A stretch of DNA of 64,000 bases from contig OZ239144.1 of assembly GCA_965194505.1 (NCBI GenBank), positions 868,001 through 932,000 on the forward strand. The letters are read 5' to 3'. This stretch comes from Hahnella aquatica. Its GTDB lineage: Bacteria; Pseudomonadota; Gammaproteobacteria; Burkholderiales; Burkholderiaceae_A. Position numbers and translations under genes: made by a program. The notes below the pieces were generated by a model, which saw only the letters and a list, made by a program, of their open reading frames with translations, made no database searches and was not told the origin of the DNA. Position 1 is the first letter of the stretch. Each line of letters starts with the position of its first letter. This document shows positions 43,791 to 53,949 of this stretch, piece by piece.

Positions 43791-43839
43791 CACTCTCCAA
43801 TCGCGGTTGTGTCCGCCACCACATGAAGGGAGTGTTCCC

Positions 43840-46439
<2,600 letters not shown>

Positions 46440-46443
<4 letters not shown>

Positions 46444-46883
46444 GCGAGGCCATGCCGAGGGATGCCTCTGTCTGGCGCCGATTTGTCGGCATGGGCTACG
46501 AGTTTTTCTTGCTGGTTGGCCCCGTGATGTTGGTGGCCTTTGTCTACAGCTTTCTGGTGGGCCAGACAGACCATGCCGATCAGGGCAAGCGGGTAGGGCT
46601 TCAGATGGTGCTCTACCTCACGCTGCTCGGCTACTTCGCCTGGGGCTGGAGCCTGGGCCGGGTGACACTGCCCATGCAGACACTCCAGCTCCAGGTGGTG
46701 GATTCCGCCACCGGGGGGCCGATCACGCGGCTCCGGGCGTTCTCCCGGGCCTTCGTTGGCAGCCTGTCCTTGGTGAGTGGTCTCTGGCTGATCGTTGCGC
46801 TGGTCCGCCGAGACCGTCAGACAGCCCACGACCTCCTCACCCGTACCCGCCTCGTCCACGTGCCACGTCCGCGGCCAAGTTGA
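46440..46883 (+). CDS. RDD-family integral membrane protein
   Basis: 147 residues from a TTG overlapping the clpB stop; an ATG at 46452 is an alternative. Three hydrophobic segments (about 16-40, 55-75, 100-122). The family motif is loosely present: RRFVGMGYEFFLL at the start, then QVVDSATGGPITRLRAFSRAF and RRDRQTAHDLLTRTRLV at the end. Function unknown; some RDD proteins act in ion transport. The ilvI promoter overlaps its stop codon. Confidence 0.85.
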
Positions 46884-46908
46884 CCCTTTTTTAAGGCCCG
46901 ACTATCAT
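46880..46908 (+). promoter_or_regulatory. Sigma-70 promoter of ilvI
   Basis: TTGACC (46880-46885), 17 bp, TATCAT (46903-46908). It overlaps the stop of the RDD gene. Predicted start near 46915, giving a 5' leader of about 148 nt before ilvI. Confidence 0.75.
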
Positions 46909-46914
46909 CCTGGG

Positions 46915-47062
46915 CTTGCCGATTGAAGCGTCGAGCCTCGGCCCACAAGGCTTTTTGGCTCGCCGATCCATCAGCTTCAAGCCCCTGCTCGATGTCTGTG
47001 TCGTCGATTGCTCGATGGCACCGACGGGTGGGGATCACTAGAACTGTTTAGGACCGAACAAC
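46915..47062 (+). promoter_or_regulatory. Structured 5' leader of the ilvI-ilvH-ilvC operon
   Basis: TTGAAGC (46923-46929) can pair with GCTTCAA (46974-46980), enclosing a second stem GAGCC (46933-46937) with GGCTC (46957-46961). TCGAGC (46931-46936) can instead pair with either of two GCTCGA copies (46987-46992 and 47010-47015), so the leader has mutually exclusive folds. This looks like a cis-regulatory RNA or attenuator. I recall a candidate ilv leader RNA motif described in Betaproteobacteria but cannot confirm this is it. No T-rich terminator is visible. Confidence 0.55.
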
Positions 47063-48781
47063 ATGGACATCACAGGCGCGGAAATCCTGGTGCGTTGCCT
47101 CCAGGAAGAGAAAGTAGAGCATTTATTCGGATACCCCGGCGGGGCCGTCCTCTACATCTACGACGAAATTTTCAAGCAGGACAAGGTCAAGCACATCCTC
47201 GTGCGGCATGAGCAGGCAGCCGTGCATGCGGCCGATGCCTATTCGCGGTCGAGCCAGAAGACAGGCGTCTGCATCGTGACCAGTGGCCCCGGCCTGACCA
47301 ATGCGGTCACGGGCATTGCCACGGCCTACATGGATTCCATCCCGATGGTCATCATCTCGGGCCAGGTGCCAACCCATGCCATCGGCCTGGATGCCTTTCA
47401 AGAGTGCGACACCGTGGGCATCACACGGCCTTGTGTGAAGCACAATTTCTTGGTCAAGGATGTCAAAGAGCTGGCCAGCACCATCAAGAAGGCCTTTCAC
47501 ATCGCTCAGAGCGGCCGACCAGGGCCGGTGCTGGTGGATGTTCCCAAGGACATCACGCGCGATCGATGCAAGTTCGAGTACCCCAAAGAGGTCTCGATGC
47601 GGTCCTACAGCCCGGTGGTCAAGGGCCATCTTGGTCAGATTAAAAAGGCCGTGCAGATGATCCTCTCTGCCGAGCGGCCCATGGTTTACTCCGGTGGCGG
47701 CGTGATTCTCTCGAATGCGTCGGACGAACTCACCGAGCTTGTTGACCTTCTCGGCGCGCCCTGCACCAACACACTCATGGGCCTGGGCGCCTACAAGGCC
47801 AGCGACCCGAAGTTCCTGGGCATGCCCGGCATGCACGGCACCTACGAATGCAACATGGCCATGCAGCACTGCGATGTGCTCATTGCTGTGGGCGCGCGGT
47901 TCGATGACCGGGTGATTGGCAACCCGAAGCACTTTGCCCAAAACCCCCGCAAGATTGTTCACATCGACATCGATCCGTCGGTCATTGCCAAGCGTGTGAA
48001 GGTCGACCTCCCCATCGTTGGGGATGTCCGCGAGGTCTTGAAGGACCTCATTGGCATTCTCAAGGAGGGCATGGCGCCTGGCAGCAAGCCCGCTGCAAAG
48101 CCATACGAGGCCTGGTGGAAGCAGATCACCGAGTGGCGCGGGCTCAACTGTCTTGCCTACAAGGCCAGCGACGAGGTGATCAAGCCCCAGTCGGTGGTGG
48201 AGGCGGTCTGGCGGCTTACGAATGGCGATGCCTTCGTGACCTCGGATGTCGGGCAGCACCAGATGTGGGCGGCCCAGTACTACCGTTTCGATAAGCCTCG
48301 GCGTTGGATCAACTCTGGGGGCTTGGGCACCATGGGCGTGGGCCTGCCCTATGCCATGGGTGTGAAGTTCGCGAATCCCGATGCCGAGGTGGTCTGCATC
48401 ACGGGCGAGGCCTCGATCCAAATGAACATTCAAGAGCTCTCCACCTGCCAGCAGTACCGCATCCCGGTGAAGGTGCTGAACCTGAACAACCGCTACCTGG
48501 GCATGGTTCGGCAGTGGCAGGAGATTGAATACGGCTCGCGCTACTCCGAGAGTTACATGGATTCCCTGCCTGACTTCGTCAAGCTTGCCGAATCCTATGG
48601 CCATGTGGGCATGCGAATCGACAAGCCGGCCGACGTGGAGCCCGCCATTAAAGAGGCGCTGGCGCTCAAGGATCGGCTGGTCTTCATGGACTTCATTACC
48701 GATCAGACCGAGAACGTCTGGCCCATGGTTCAGACAGGCAAGGGCCTCACCGAGATGCTCCTCGGTGCAGAAGACCTCTGA
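47063..48781 (+). CDS. ilvI: Acetolactate synthase large subunit
   Basis: 572 residues. TPP- and FAD-dependent first common step of Val/Leu/Ile synthesis. The N-terminal GYPGGAVLYIYDEI and HEQAAVHAADAYSR hold the catalytic Glu; TSGPGLTNAVTGIATAYMDS and GLGTMGVGLPYAMG follow. The TPP motif reads GEASIQMNIQELST...NN, with Glu in place of the common Asp of GDG, a variant I also associate with Burkholderiales. It is preceded by a structured leader and overlaps the ilvH region. Confidence 0.96.
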   Translation: MDITGAEILVRCLQEEKVEHLFGYPGGAVLYIYDEIFKQDKVKHILVRHEQAAVHAADAYSRSSQKTGVCIVTSGPGLTNAVTGIATAYMDSIPMVIISGQVPTHAIGLDAFQECDTVGITRPCVKHNFLVKDVKELASTIKKAFHIAQSGRPGPVLVDVPKDITRDRCKFEYPKEVSMRSYSPVVKGHLGQIKKAVQMILSAERPMVYSGGGVILSNASDELTELVDLLGAPCTNTLMGLGAYKASDPKFLGMPGMHGTYECNMAMQHCDVLIAVGARFDDRVIGNPKHFAQNPRKIVHIDIDPSVIAKRVKVDLPIVGDVREVLKDLIGILKEGMAPGSKPAAKPYEAWWKQITEWRGLNCLAYKASDEVIKPQSVVEAVWRLTNGDAFVTSDVGQHQMWAAQYYRFDKPRRWINSGGLGTMGVGLPYAMGVKFANPDAEVVCITGEASIQMNIQELSTCQQYRIPVKVLNLNNRYLGMVRQWQEIEYGSRYSESYMDSLPDFVKLAESYGHVGMRIDKPADVEPAIKEALALKDRLVFMDFITDQTENVWPMVQTGKGLTEMLLGAEDL

Positions 48782-48792
48782 TGGAGCGCGAC

Positions 48793-49284
48793 ATGAGACA
48801 CATCATTTCCATACTTCTCGAGAACGAGCCCGGTGCGCTCTCACGCGTGGTGGGCCTCTTCTCCGCGCGTGGCTACAACATTGAGTCCCTTACGGTGGCA
48901 CCCACCGAAGACCAGTCGCTCTCCCGAATGACCATCGTGACCCGCGGCTCCGAAGATGTCATCGAGCAGATCACCAAGCATCTGAATCGCCTCATTGAGG
49001 TCGTGAAGGTCATCGATCTCAACGAGTTTCCTCACATGGAGCGCGAGCTCATGCTCATCAAGGTCCGGGCAGTGGGCAAGGAGCGCGAGGAGATCAAGCG
49101 CATGGCAGATATTTTTCGTGGCCGAATCATTGATGTCACCGACAAGGCCTACACCATTGAGCTGACCGGAGACGGCAGCAAACTCGATGCCTTCATCGAG
49201 GCCCTAGAGGAGGGCACCATCCTCGAAACGGTTCGAACGGGCAGTTCCGGAATTGCCCGTGGTGAACGTGTGCTCCGCGTCTGA
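48793..49284 (+). CDS. ilvH: Acetolactate synthase small (regulatory) subunit
   Basis: 163 residues. Start MRHIISILLENEPGALSRVV chosen because GGAG lies 6 nt upstream; an ATG at 48781 overlapping the ilvI stop would add four residues. N-terminal ACT domain (about 1-75) binds valine for feedback; the second half carries MADIFRGRIIDVTDKAYTIELTG. Works with IlvI. Confidence 0.96.
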   Translation: MRHIISILLENEPGALSRVVGLFSARGYNIESLTVAPTEDQSLSRMTIVTRGSEDVIEQITKHLNRLIEVVKVIDLNEFPHMERELMLIKVRAVGKEREEIKRMADIFRGRIIDVTDKAYTIELTGDGSKLDAFIEALEEGTILETVRTGSSGIARGERVLRV

Positions 49285-49295
49285 AAGGAAATGAA

Positions 49296-50312
49296 ATGAA
49301 CGTGTTTTACGACAAAGACTGTGACCTGTCGCTGCTCAAGGGCAAGAAGGTTGCCATCATCGGCTATGGCTCTCAGGGCCATGCCCATGCCCAGAACCTC
49401 AACGACAGCGGTGTCAATGTCGTGGTCGGTGTTCGAAAAGGTGGGCCATCCTGGGCCAAGGTCGAGAAGGCTGGGCTGAAGGTTGCCGAGGTTCGTGCTG
49501 CGGTCGAAGGCGCAGACCTGGTCATGCTGCTTATGCCCGACGAAACCATTGCCTCGGTCTATTCGGCAGACATCGCACCGGTCATCAAGCAGGGTGCCGC
49601 CTTGGCCTTTGCCCACGGCTTTAACGTGCACTACGGCCAGGTCGCCCCTCGGGCCGACCTCGACGTCATCATGATTGCCCCGAAGGCCCCCGGCCACACC
49701 GTTCGCCAGACCTACACCCAGGGCGGCGGTGTTCCCTGCCTCATCGCCATCCACCAGGACCAGTCGGGCCATGCCCGCGACATTGCTCTGGCCTATGCCA
49801 GTGCCATCGGTGGTGGAAAGGCCGGCATTATTCAGACCAACTTCCGGGAAGAGACCGAAACCGACCTCTTCGGTGAGCAGGCCGTGCTGTGCGGTGGCAC
49901 TGTGGAGCTCATCAAGGCTGGCTTTGAGACCCTGGTCGAGGCGGGCTATGCCCCCGAGATGGCCTACTTCGAATGTCTCCACGAGCTCAAGCTCATCGTC
50001 GACCTCATCTATGAAGGTGGCATTGCGAACATGAACTACTCCATCTCCAACAATGCGGAGTTTGGCGAGTACGTGACAGGCCCCAAAGTGGTGGGTCCCG
50101 AGGCCAAGGCGGCCATGAAGCTGGCCTTGGAGCGCATTCAGACCGGGGAATATGCCAAGGAATTCATTCTGGAGAACCGGGCCGGTGCGCCAACATTGCA
50201 GTCGCGTCGTCGGCTCATGGCGGAGCACCAGATTGAGCAGGTCGGCGAGAAGCTTCGGGCGATGATGCCCTGGATTCGCGCCAACCGGATGGTGGATCAG
50301 ACCCGCAACTGA
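49296..50312 (+). CDS. ilvC: Ketol-acid reductoisomerase
   Basis: 338 residues, the short class I enzyme. Second step of branched-chain synthesis with NADPH and Mg. GYGSQG at 23-28 binds the cofactor; GVRKGGPSW (45-53) is the loop that selects NADPH; MIAPKAPGHTVR, DLFGEQAVLCGG and YFECLHELKLIVD hold the metal ligands. 11 bp after ilvH; its stop shares one base with the psd start. Confidence 0.97.
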   Translation: MNVFYDKDCDLSLLKGKKVAIIGYGSQGHAHAQNLNDSGVNVVVGVRKGGPSWAKVEKAGLKVAEVRAAVEGADLVMLLMPDETIASVYSADIAPVIKQGAALAFAHGFNVHYGQVAPRADLDVIMIAPKAPGHTVRQTYTQGGGVPCLIAIHQDQSGHARDIALAYASAIGGGKAGIIQTNFREETETDLFGEQAVLCGGTVELIKAGFETLVEAGYAPEMAYFECLHELKLIVDLIYEGGIANMNYSISNNAEFGEYVTGPKVVGPEAKAAMKLALERIQTGEYAKEFILENRAGAPTLQSRRRLMAEHQIEQVGEKLRAMMPWIRANRMVDQTRN

Positions 50313-50971
50313 TGGACGTCGATCGCTATCCCCATCCGCTGCTGGCCAGAGAGGGGTGGTTCTACTCCTTCCTGGCCGTGGCGGCCGCCATCATCGCCAC
50401 GGCCCTTGATGCGGGGCTCTGGTCGGTTCCGTTCTGGGTCGTGGCCATTTTCGTGATTCAGTTCTTCCGAGACCCTCCAAGGGTCGGCCCGTCTGATCCG
50501 AATGCGATCGCCAGTCCTGCCGATGGCCGCATCGTCTTCGTCGGCCCGGAGGCAGACCCCCTTTCTGGCGAACCCGCACTGAAGATCAGCGTCTTCATGA
50601 ATGTGTTCAACGTGCATTCGAATCGCGCCCCCATTGCCGGCCGCGTCTGCCAGGTTCAGTACTTTCCCGGTCAGTTCGTCAATGCAGCGCTCGACAAGGC
50701 GTCGGCCGAGAACGAGCGCAATGCCATCGTGATGGAAGACGACCAAGGCCGTCGCCTCACAGCCGTTCAGATCGCTGGCCTGGTGGCACGGCGTATCCTT
50801 TGTTATGTGGAAGAGGGAGACAGCCTTCGCCGAGGAGCCCGTTATGGCTTTATTCGATTCGGCTCGCGGGTTGATGTCTACCTTCCGTTGGGGAGCGAAC
50901 CGTTGGTGATGCTGGATCAAAAAGTGTCGGCCCACAGCACGGCCTTGGCCCGTTGGCCGGCCCCCGCATGA
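50312..50971 (+). CDS. psd: Phosphatidylserine decarboxylase, short archaeal/alphaproteobacterial-type
   Basis: 219 residues, much shorter than E. coli Psd (about 320). Makes phosphatidylethanolamine. The self-cleavage pair is Gly184-Ser185 in RFGSRVDVYLP, where Ser becomes the pyruvoyl group; other motifs are FFRDPPR, SPADGRIVFVG and FMNVFNVHSNRAPI. One or two N-terminal membrane segments (about 15-50). It overlaps ilvC by one base and pssA by 4 nt. Confidence 0.94.
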   Translation: MDVDRYPHPLLAREGWFYSFLAVAAAIIATALDAGLWSVPFWVVAIFVIQFFRDPPRVGPSDPNAIASPADGRIVFVGPEADPLSGEPALKISVFMNVFNVHSNRAPIAGRVCQVQYFPGQFVNAALDKASAENERNAIVMEDDQGRRLTAVQIAGLVARRILCYVEEGDSLRRGARYGFIRFGSRVDVYLPLGSEPLVMLDQKVSAHSTALARWPAPA

Positions 50972-51750
50972 CCCGCCCCATGCTCCCGAGGCGTCGGCAG
51001 TCCATTTACCTGCTGCCAAACCTCTTCACCACCGCCTGCCTGTTCAGCGGCTTCTTCGCCATTGTCATGGCGATGAACAACCAGTTCGCACAGGCCGCGG
51101 TGGCCATCTTTGTGGCCATGGTTCTCGACAGCCTGGACGGCCGTGTGGCCCGCCTGACCAACACCACCTCCGACTTCGGCGCCAACTACGACAGCCTGGC
51201 CGACATGGTGTCATTCGGTGTGGCACCCGCCCTGGTGGCCTATGTCTACGCCCTGCAAGGCATGGGCAAGCTTGGCTGGCTGGCGGCCTTCATTTATGTG
51301 GCGGGTGCGGCCCTGCGGCTGGCCCGCTTCAACACCAACATCGGTGTGGTAGACAAGCGCTTCTTTCAGGGCTTGCCCAGCCCTGCCGCTGCGGCCTTGG
51401 TCGCGGGCCTGATTTGGCTGGTGACCGATCTCCACGAGGCGCGTTTCATCACCTATAGCGCAGCCGATCTTCGCTGGCTGGTCTGGGGCGTGACCCTCTA
51501 TGCAGGCGTGACCATGGTCAGCATGGTGCCCTTCTACAGCTTCAAGGACATCAACCTGCGGCGTAGTGTGCCGTTCGTGTTCGTGGCCTTGGGGGCCTTG
51601 GTGCTGGTGCTGGTCTCCCAAGACCCCCCGAGCATGCTTTTTCTGGCGGTGGCGGCCTATGCACTCTCCGGTTATGTGTTGTTTTTCTGGCGCAGAGCCA
51701 AAGGGCGTGGCGGTGATTTATTTGTTGAATCGGATTCAAAAGATTTATAG
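50968..51750 (+). CDS. pssA: CDP-diacylglycerol-serine O-phosphatidyltransferase
   Basis: 260 residues with several membrane segments. Makes phosphatidylserine for Psd. The CDP-alcohol phosphotransferase motif is DGRVARLTNTTSDFGANYD followed by SLAD, with all Asp residues present. The start at 50968 forms an ATGA overlap with psd; an earlier in-frame TTG at 50953 is rejected. The two lipid genes sit between ilvC and leuA, an order usual in Burkholderiales. Confidence 0.95.
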   Translation: MTRPMLPRRRQSIYLLPNLFTTACLFSGFFAIVMAMNNQFAQAAVAIFVAMVLDSLDGRVARLTNTTSDFGANYDSLADMVSFGVAPALVAYVYALQGMGKLGWLAAFIYVAGAALRLARFNTNIGVVDKRFFQGLPSPAAAALVAGLIWLVTDLHEARFITYSAADLRWLVWGVTLYAGVTMVSMVPFYSFKDINLRRSVPFVFVALGALVLVLVSQDPPSMLFLAVAAYALSGYVLFFWRRAKGRGGDLFVESDSKDL

Positions 51751-51751
51751 T

Positions 51752-51916
51752 ATGAGCATCATGAACTCGATGTCGTCTTGCCCTCGTGGCCTGCTTGAGC
51801 ATCTATCCCTGGGTCGACTGCGCCCCGGGCGCTAACCATCGACCCCCTCCGGCTGTCCGCGCCGGTTCAACACAGCGGACCAACCCCTATCTCGAATTTG
51901 TTGCTCAAGGAGCCTC
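51752..51916 (+). promoter_or_regulatory. leuA leader: possible leader peptide and alternative hairpins
   Basis: A 27-codon frame (51752-51835) with a GLLEH...L...L stretch (five Leu in 12 codons) precedes leuA. GGGTCGA (51811-51817) pairs with TCGACCC (51839-51845) around GCGCC/GGCGC. Downstream, CCGGC (51849-51853) can pair with GCCGG (51861-51865), or GTCCGC (51855-51860) with GCGGAC (51875-51880); these two exclude each other. A weak promoter TTGTTG-18-TATAGT (51722-51751) would start transcription near 51758, in which case translation would begin at an internal ATG (51761 or 51770). Leu-responsive attenuation is an inference; no T-run follows. Confidence 0.4.
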
Positions 51917-53452
51917 ATGATGGCTGATCAATTGGTGATTTTCGACACAACGTTGCGTGACGGTGAGCAGAGCCCCGGCGCATCCATGACCAAGGACGAA
52001 AAAGTCCGCATTGCCCGGCAGCTCGAGCGGCTGAAGGTCGATGTCATCGAGGCCGGCTTTGCAGCCGCAAGCCCCGGCGATTTCGAGGCGGTGCGGGCCG
52101 TGGCAGAGACCATCAAAGACAGCACGGTCTGCTCATTGGCACGTGCCACCTCTCAAGACATCGAGCGGGCCGGCACGGCCGTTGCACCGGCGCCCCGCAA
52201 GCGCATTCACACCTTCATTGCCACCAGCCCGATCCACATGGAGAAGAAGCTGCGCATGAACCCCGATCAGGTGGTCGAGGCGGCCATTGCGGCAGTCCGG
52301 CAGGCGCTCACCTACACATCCGATGTCGAGTTTTCTGCCGAGGATGCCGTTCGGTCAGACATCGATTTCCTCGTTCGTATTTTTGGCGAAGTGATCAAGG
52401 CCGGGGCCAGCACCATCAATGTTCCCGACACGGTCGGCTACAGCGTGCCAGGACAGTGGGGCGATCGAATGTCGCAGCTCATCGCCAAGACCCCTGGCGC
52501 AGACAAGGTGGTCTGGTCCACCCATTGTCACAACGACCTTGGCATGGCCGTGGCCAACTCCTTGTCAGCAGTGCTTGCTGGCGCCCGGCAGGTGGAGTGC
52601 ACGATCAACGGCCTGGGCGAGCGGGCCGGCAACGCGAGCCTTGAAGAGATTGTTATGGCCGTGAAGACCCGCCGAGATGTCTTCGGCTGCGACTCTGGCA
52701 TCGACACCAGTCAGATCGTTCCGGCCTCTCGGCTGGTCTCCCAGATCACCGGGTATCCGGTGCAGCCCAACAAGGCCATCGTGGGCGCCAATGCCTTTGC
52801 CCACGAGTCCGGCATTCACCAAGACGGTGTGCTCAAGCACCGCGAGACCTACGAGATCATGCGTGCGGAGGATGTCGGCTGGACGGCCAATCGCATCGTG
52901 TTGGGGAAGTTGTCTGGCCGAAACGCCTTCCGACAGCGCCTTCATGCCATTGGCATAGAGTTGGATGGGGAGCAGGCGCTCAACGATGCCTTTGCCCGCT
53001 TCAAAGCCCTTGCAGACCGAAAGACGGAGATCTTCGATGAGGATCTCCATGCCATTGTCTCGGGGGAGCAAGAGCCCAGCGCGGAGCGCTATCGGCTCGT
53101 GTCCCTGTCCCAGCACTCCGAGATGGGGGAGCAGCCCATGTCGAAGGTGGTCTTCTCGGTCTCGGGCCAGGAGGTCCGCTCGGAGTCCAACGGCAATGGC
53201 CCCGTTGACGCCACCGTCAAGGCCATTGAGCAGGAGGTCAAGAGCGGTGCAGAGCTCTTGCTCTTCTCGGTCAATGCCATCACGACGGGCACGGAATCCC
53301 AGGGAGAGGTCACCATGCGGCTCTCCAAGGGGGGGCGAATTGTCAATGGGATGGCCTCAGACCCCGACATTGTGGTGGCCTCGGCCAAGGCCTATCTCAA
53401 TGCCCTCAACCGGCTGGCAGCAGAGCCAAGGGTGAATCCGCAGCAGCCCTAG
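51917..53452 (+). CDS. leuA: 2-isopropylmalate synthase
   Basis: 511 residues. First committed step of leucine synthesis. FDTTLRDGEQSPGASM at the N-terminus, STHCHNDLGMAVANSL with the metal His-x-His, AGARQVECTINGLGERAGNAS, and a C-terminal regulatory domain (about 390-500) for leucine feedback. AAGGAG at 51907-51912 fits the second ATG (51920) best, so the first two Met are uncertain. The upstream leader may attenuate. Confidence 0.97.
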   Translation: MMADQLVIFDTTLRDGEQSPGASMTKDEKVRIARQLERLKVDVIEAGFAAASPGDFEAVRAVAETIKDSTVCSLARATSQDIERAGTAVAPAPRKRIHTFIATSPIHMEKKLRMNPDQVVEAAIAAVRQALTYTSDVEFSAEDAVRSDIDFLVRIFGEVIKAGASTINVPDTVGYSVPGQWGDRMSQLIAKTPGADKVVWSTHCHNDLGMAVANSLSAVLAGARQVECTINGLGERAGNASLEEIVMAVKTRRDVFGCDSGIDTSQIVPASRLVSQITGYPVQPNKAIVGANAFAHESGIHQDGVLKHRETYEIMRAEDVGWTANRIVLGKLSGRNAFRQRLHAIGIELDGEQALNDAFARFKALADRKTEIFDEDLHAIVSGEQEPSAERYRLVSLSQHSEMGEQPMSKVVFSVSGQEVRSESNGNGPVDATVKAIEQEVKSGAELLLFSVNAITTGTESQGEVTMRLSKGGRIVNGMASDPDIVVASAKAYLNALNRLAAEPRVNPQQP

Positions 53453-53459
53453 GCCAGGC

Positions 53460-53488
53460 TTGTCTGGATGCAGGAAATCCAGTAAAAT
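53460..53488 (+). promoter_or_regulatory. Sigma-70 promoter of rpsO
   Basis: TTGTCT (53460-53465), 17 bp, TAAAAT (53483-53488), just after the leuA stop. The spacer holds an inverted repeat CTGGAT (53464-53469) and ATCCAG (53477-53482). Predicted start near 53495, about 70 nt before rpsO. Confidence 0.65.
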
Positions 53489-53563
53489 CAAGCGGTTTCA
53501 CTCGCACGGCGCGCCCGGCAGGCGTGTCCGCAAGTTCAATCCTTTTTTCCAGGGGTTTTTGCC

Positions 53564-53833
53564 ATGACCGTTGCACATTTGCCCAAGTCTGAGATCGTTT
53601 CGCAGTTCCAACGGGCCCCGGCCGACACCGGCTCGCCCGAAGTTCAAGTGGCCCTGCTCACTGCCCGCATCAATGAACTCACGGCCCACTTCAAGATCCA
53701 CGCCAAAGACCACCACTCCCGTCGGGGTCTTCTCAAGATGGTGAGTCGTCGGCGAAAGCTGCTCGATTACCTTAAAAACACAGACCTACCGGCCTACCGC
53801 ACGCTGATTGAGCGACTGGGCCTGCGCAAGTGA
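53564..53833 (+). CDS. rpsO: Ribosomal protein S15
   Basis: 89 residues, the standard length. Binds 16S rRNA in the central domain. FQRAPADTGSPEVQVALLTARI, HFKIHAKDHHSRRGLLKMVSRRRKLLDYL and YRTLIERLGLRK are fully conserved (quoted in parts). Paired with pnp as in E. coli, with a terminator-type hairpin between. Confidence 0.98.
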   Translation: MTVAHLPKSEIVSQFQRAPADTGSPEVQVALLTARINELTAHFKIHAKDHHSRRGLLKMVSRRRKLLDYLKNTDLPAYRTLIERLGLRK

Positions 53834-53841
53834 TGCATGCC

Positions 53842-53887
53842 ACGCCAGATCCGGGCCTCGGCCCAACGTGATCTGGCGTTTTTGTTT
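53842..53887 (+). terminator. rpsO-pnp intergenic terminator or RNase III site
   Basis: ACGCCAGATC (53842-53851) pairs exactly with GATCTGGCGT (53870-53879), enclosing a small GGGC-CTCG-GCCC hairpin, and is followed by TTTTT. It fits an intrinsic terminator with some read-through into pnp, and in E. coli the same gap holds both a terminator and an RNase III-cut stem. Confidence 0.85.
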
Positions 53888-53949
53888 GGGCCCTTTGTTG
53901 GCCACCCAAGCCCTCTGCAGCAACCGTGCACTCATTTAAAGGAACAAAC

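Noticed and set aside
46992..47051. A 19-codon frame in the ilvI leader as an attenuation peptide
   Set aside because: It has scattered Val and Ile codons but no run of regulatory codons, no ribosome binding site and no terminator after it.
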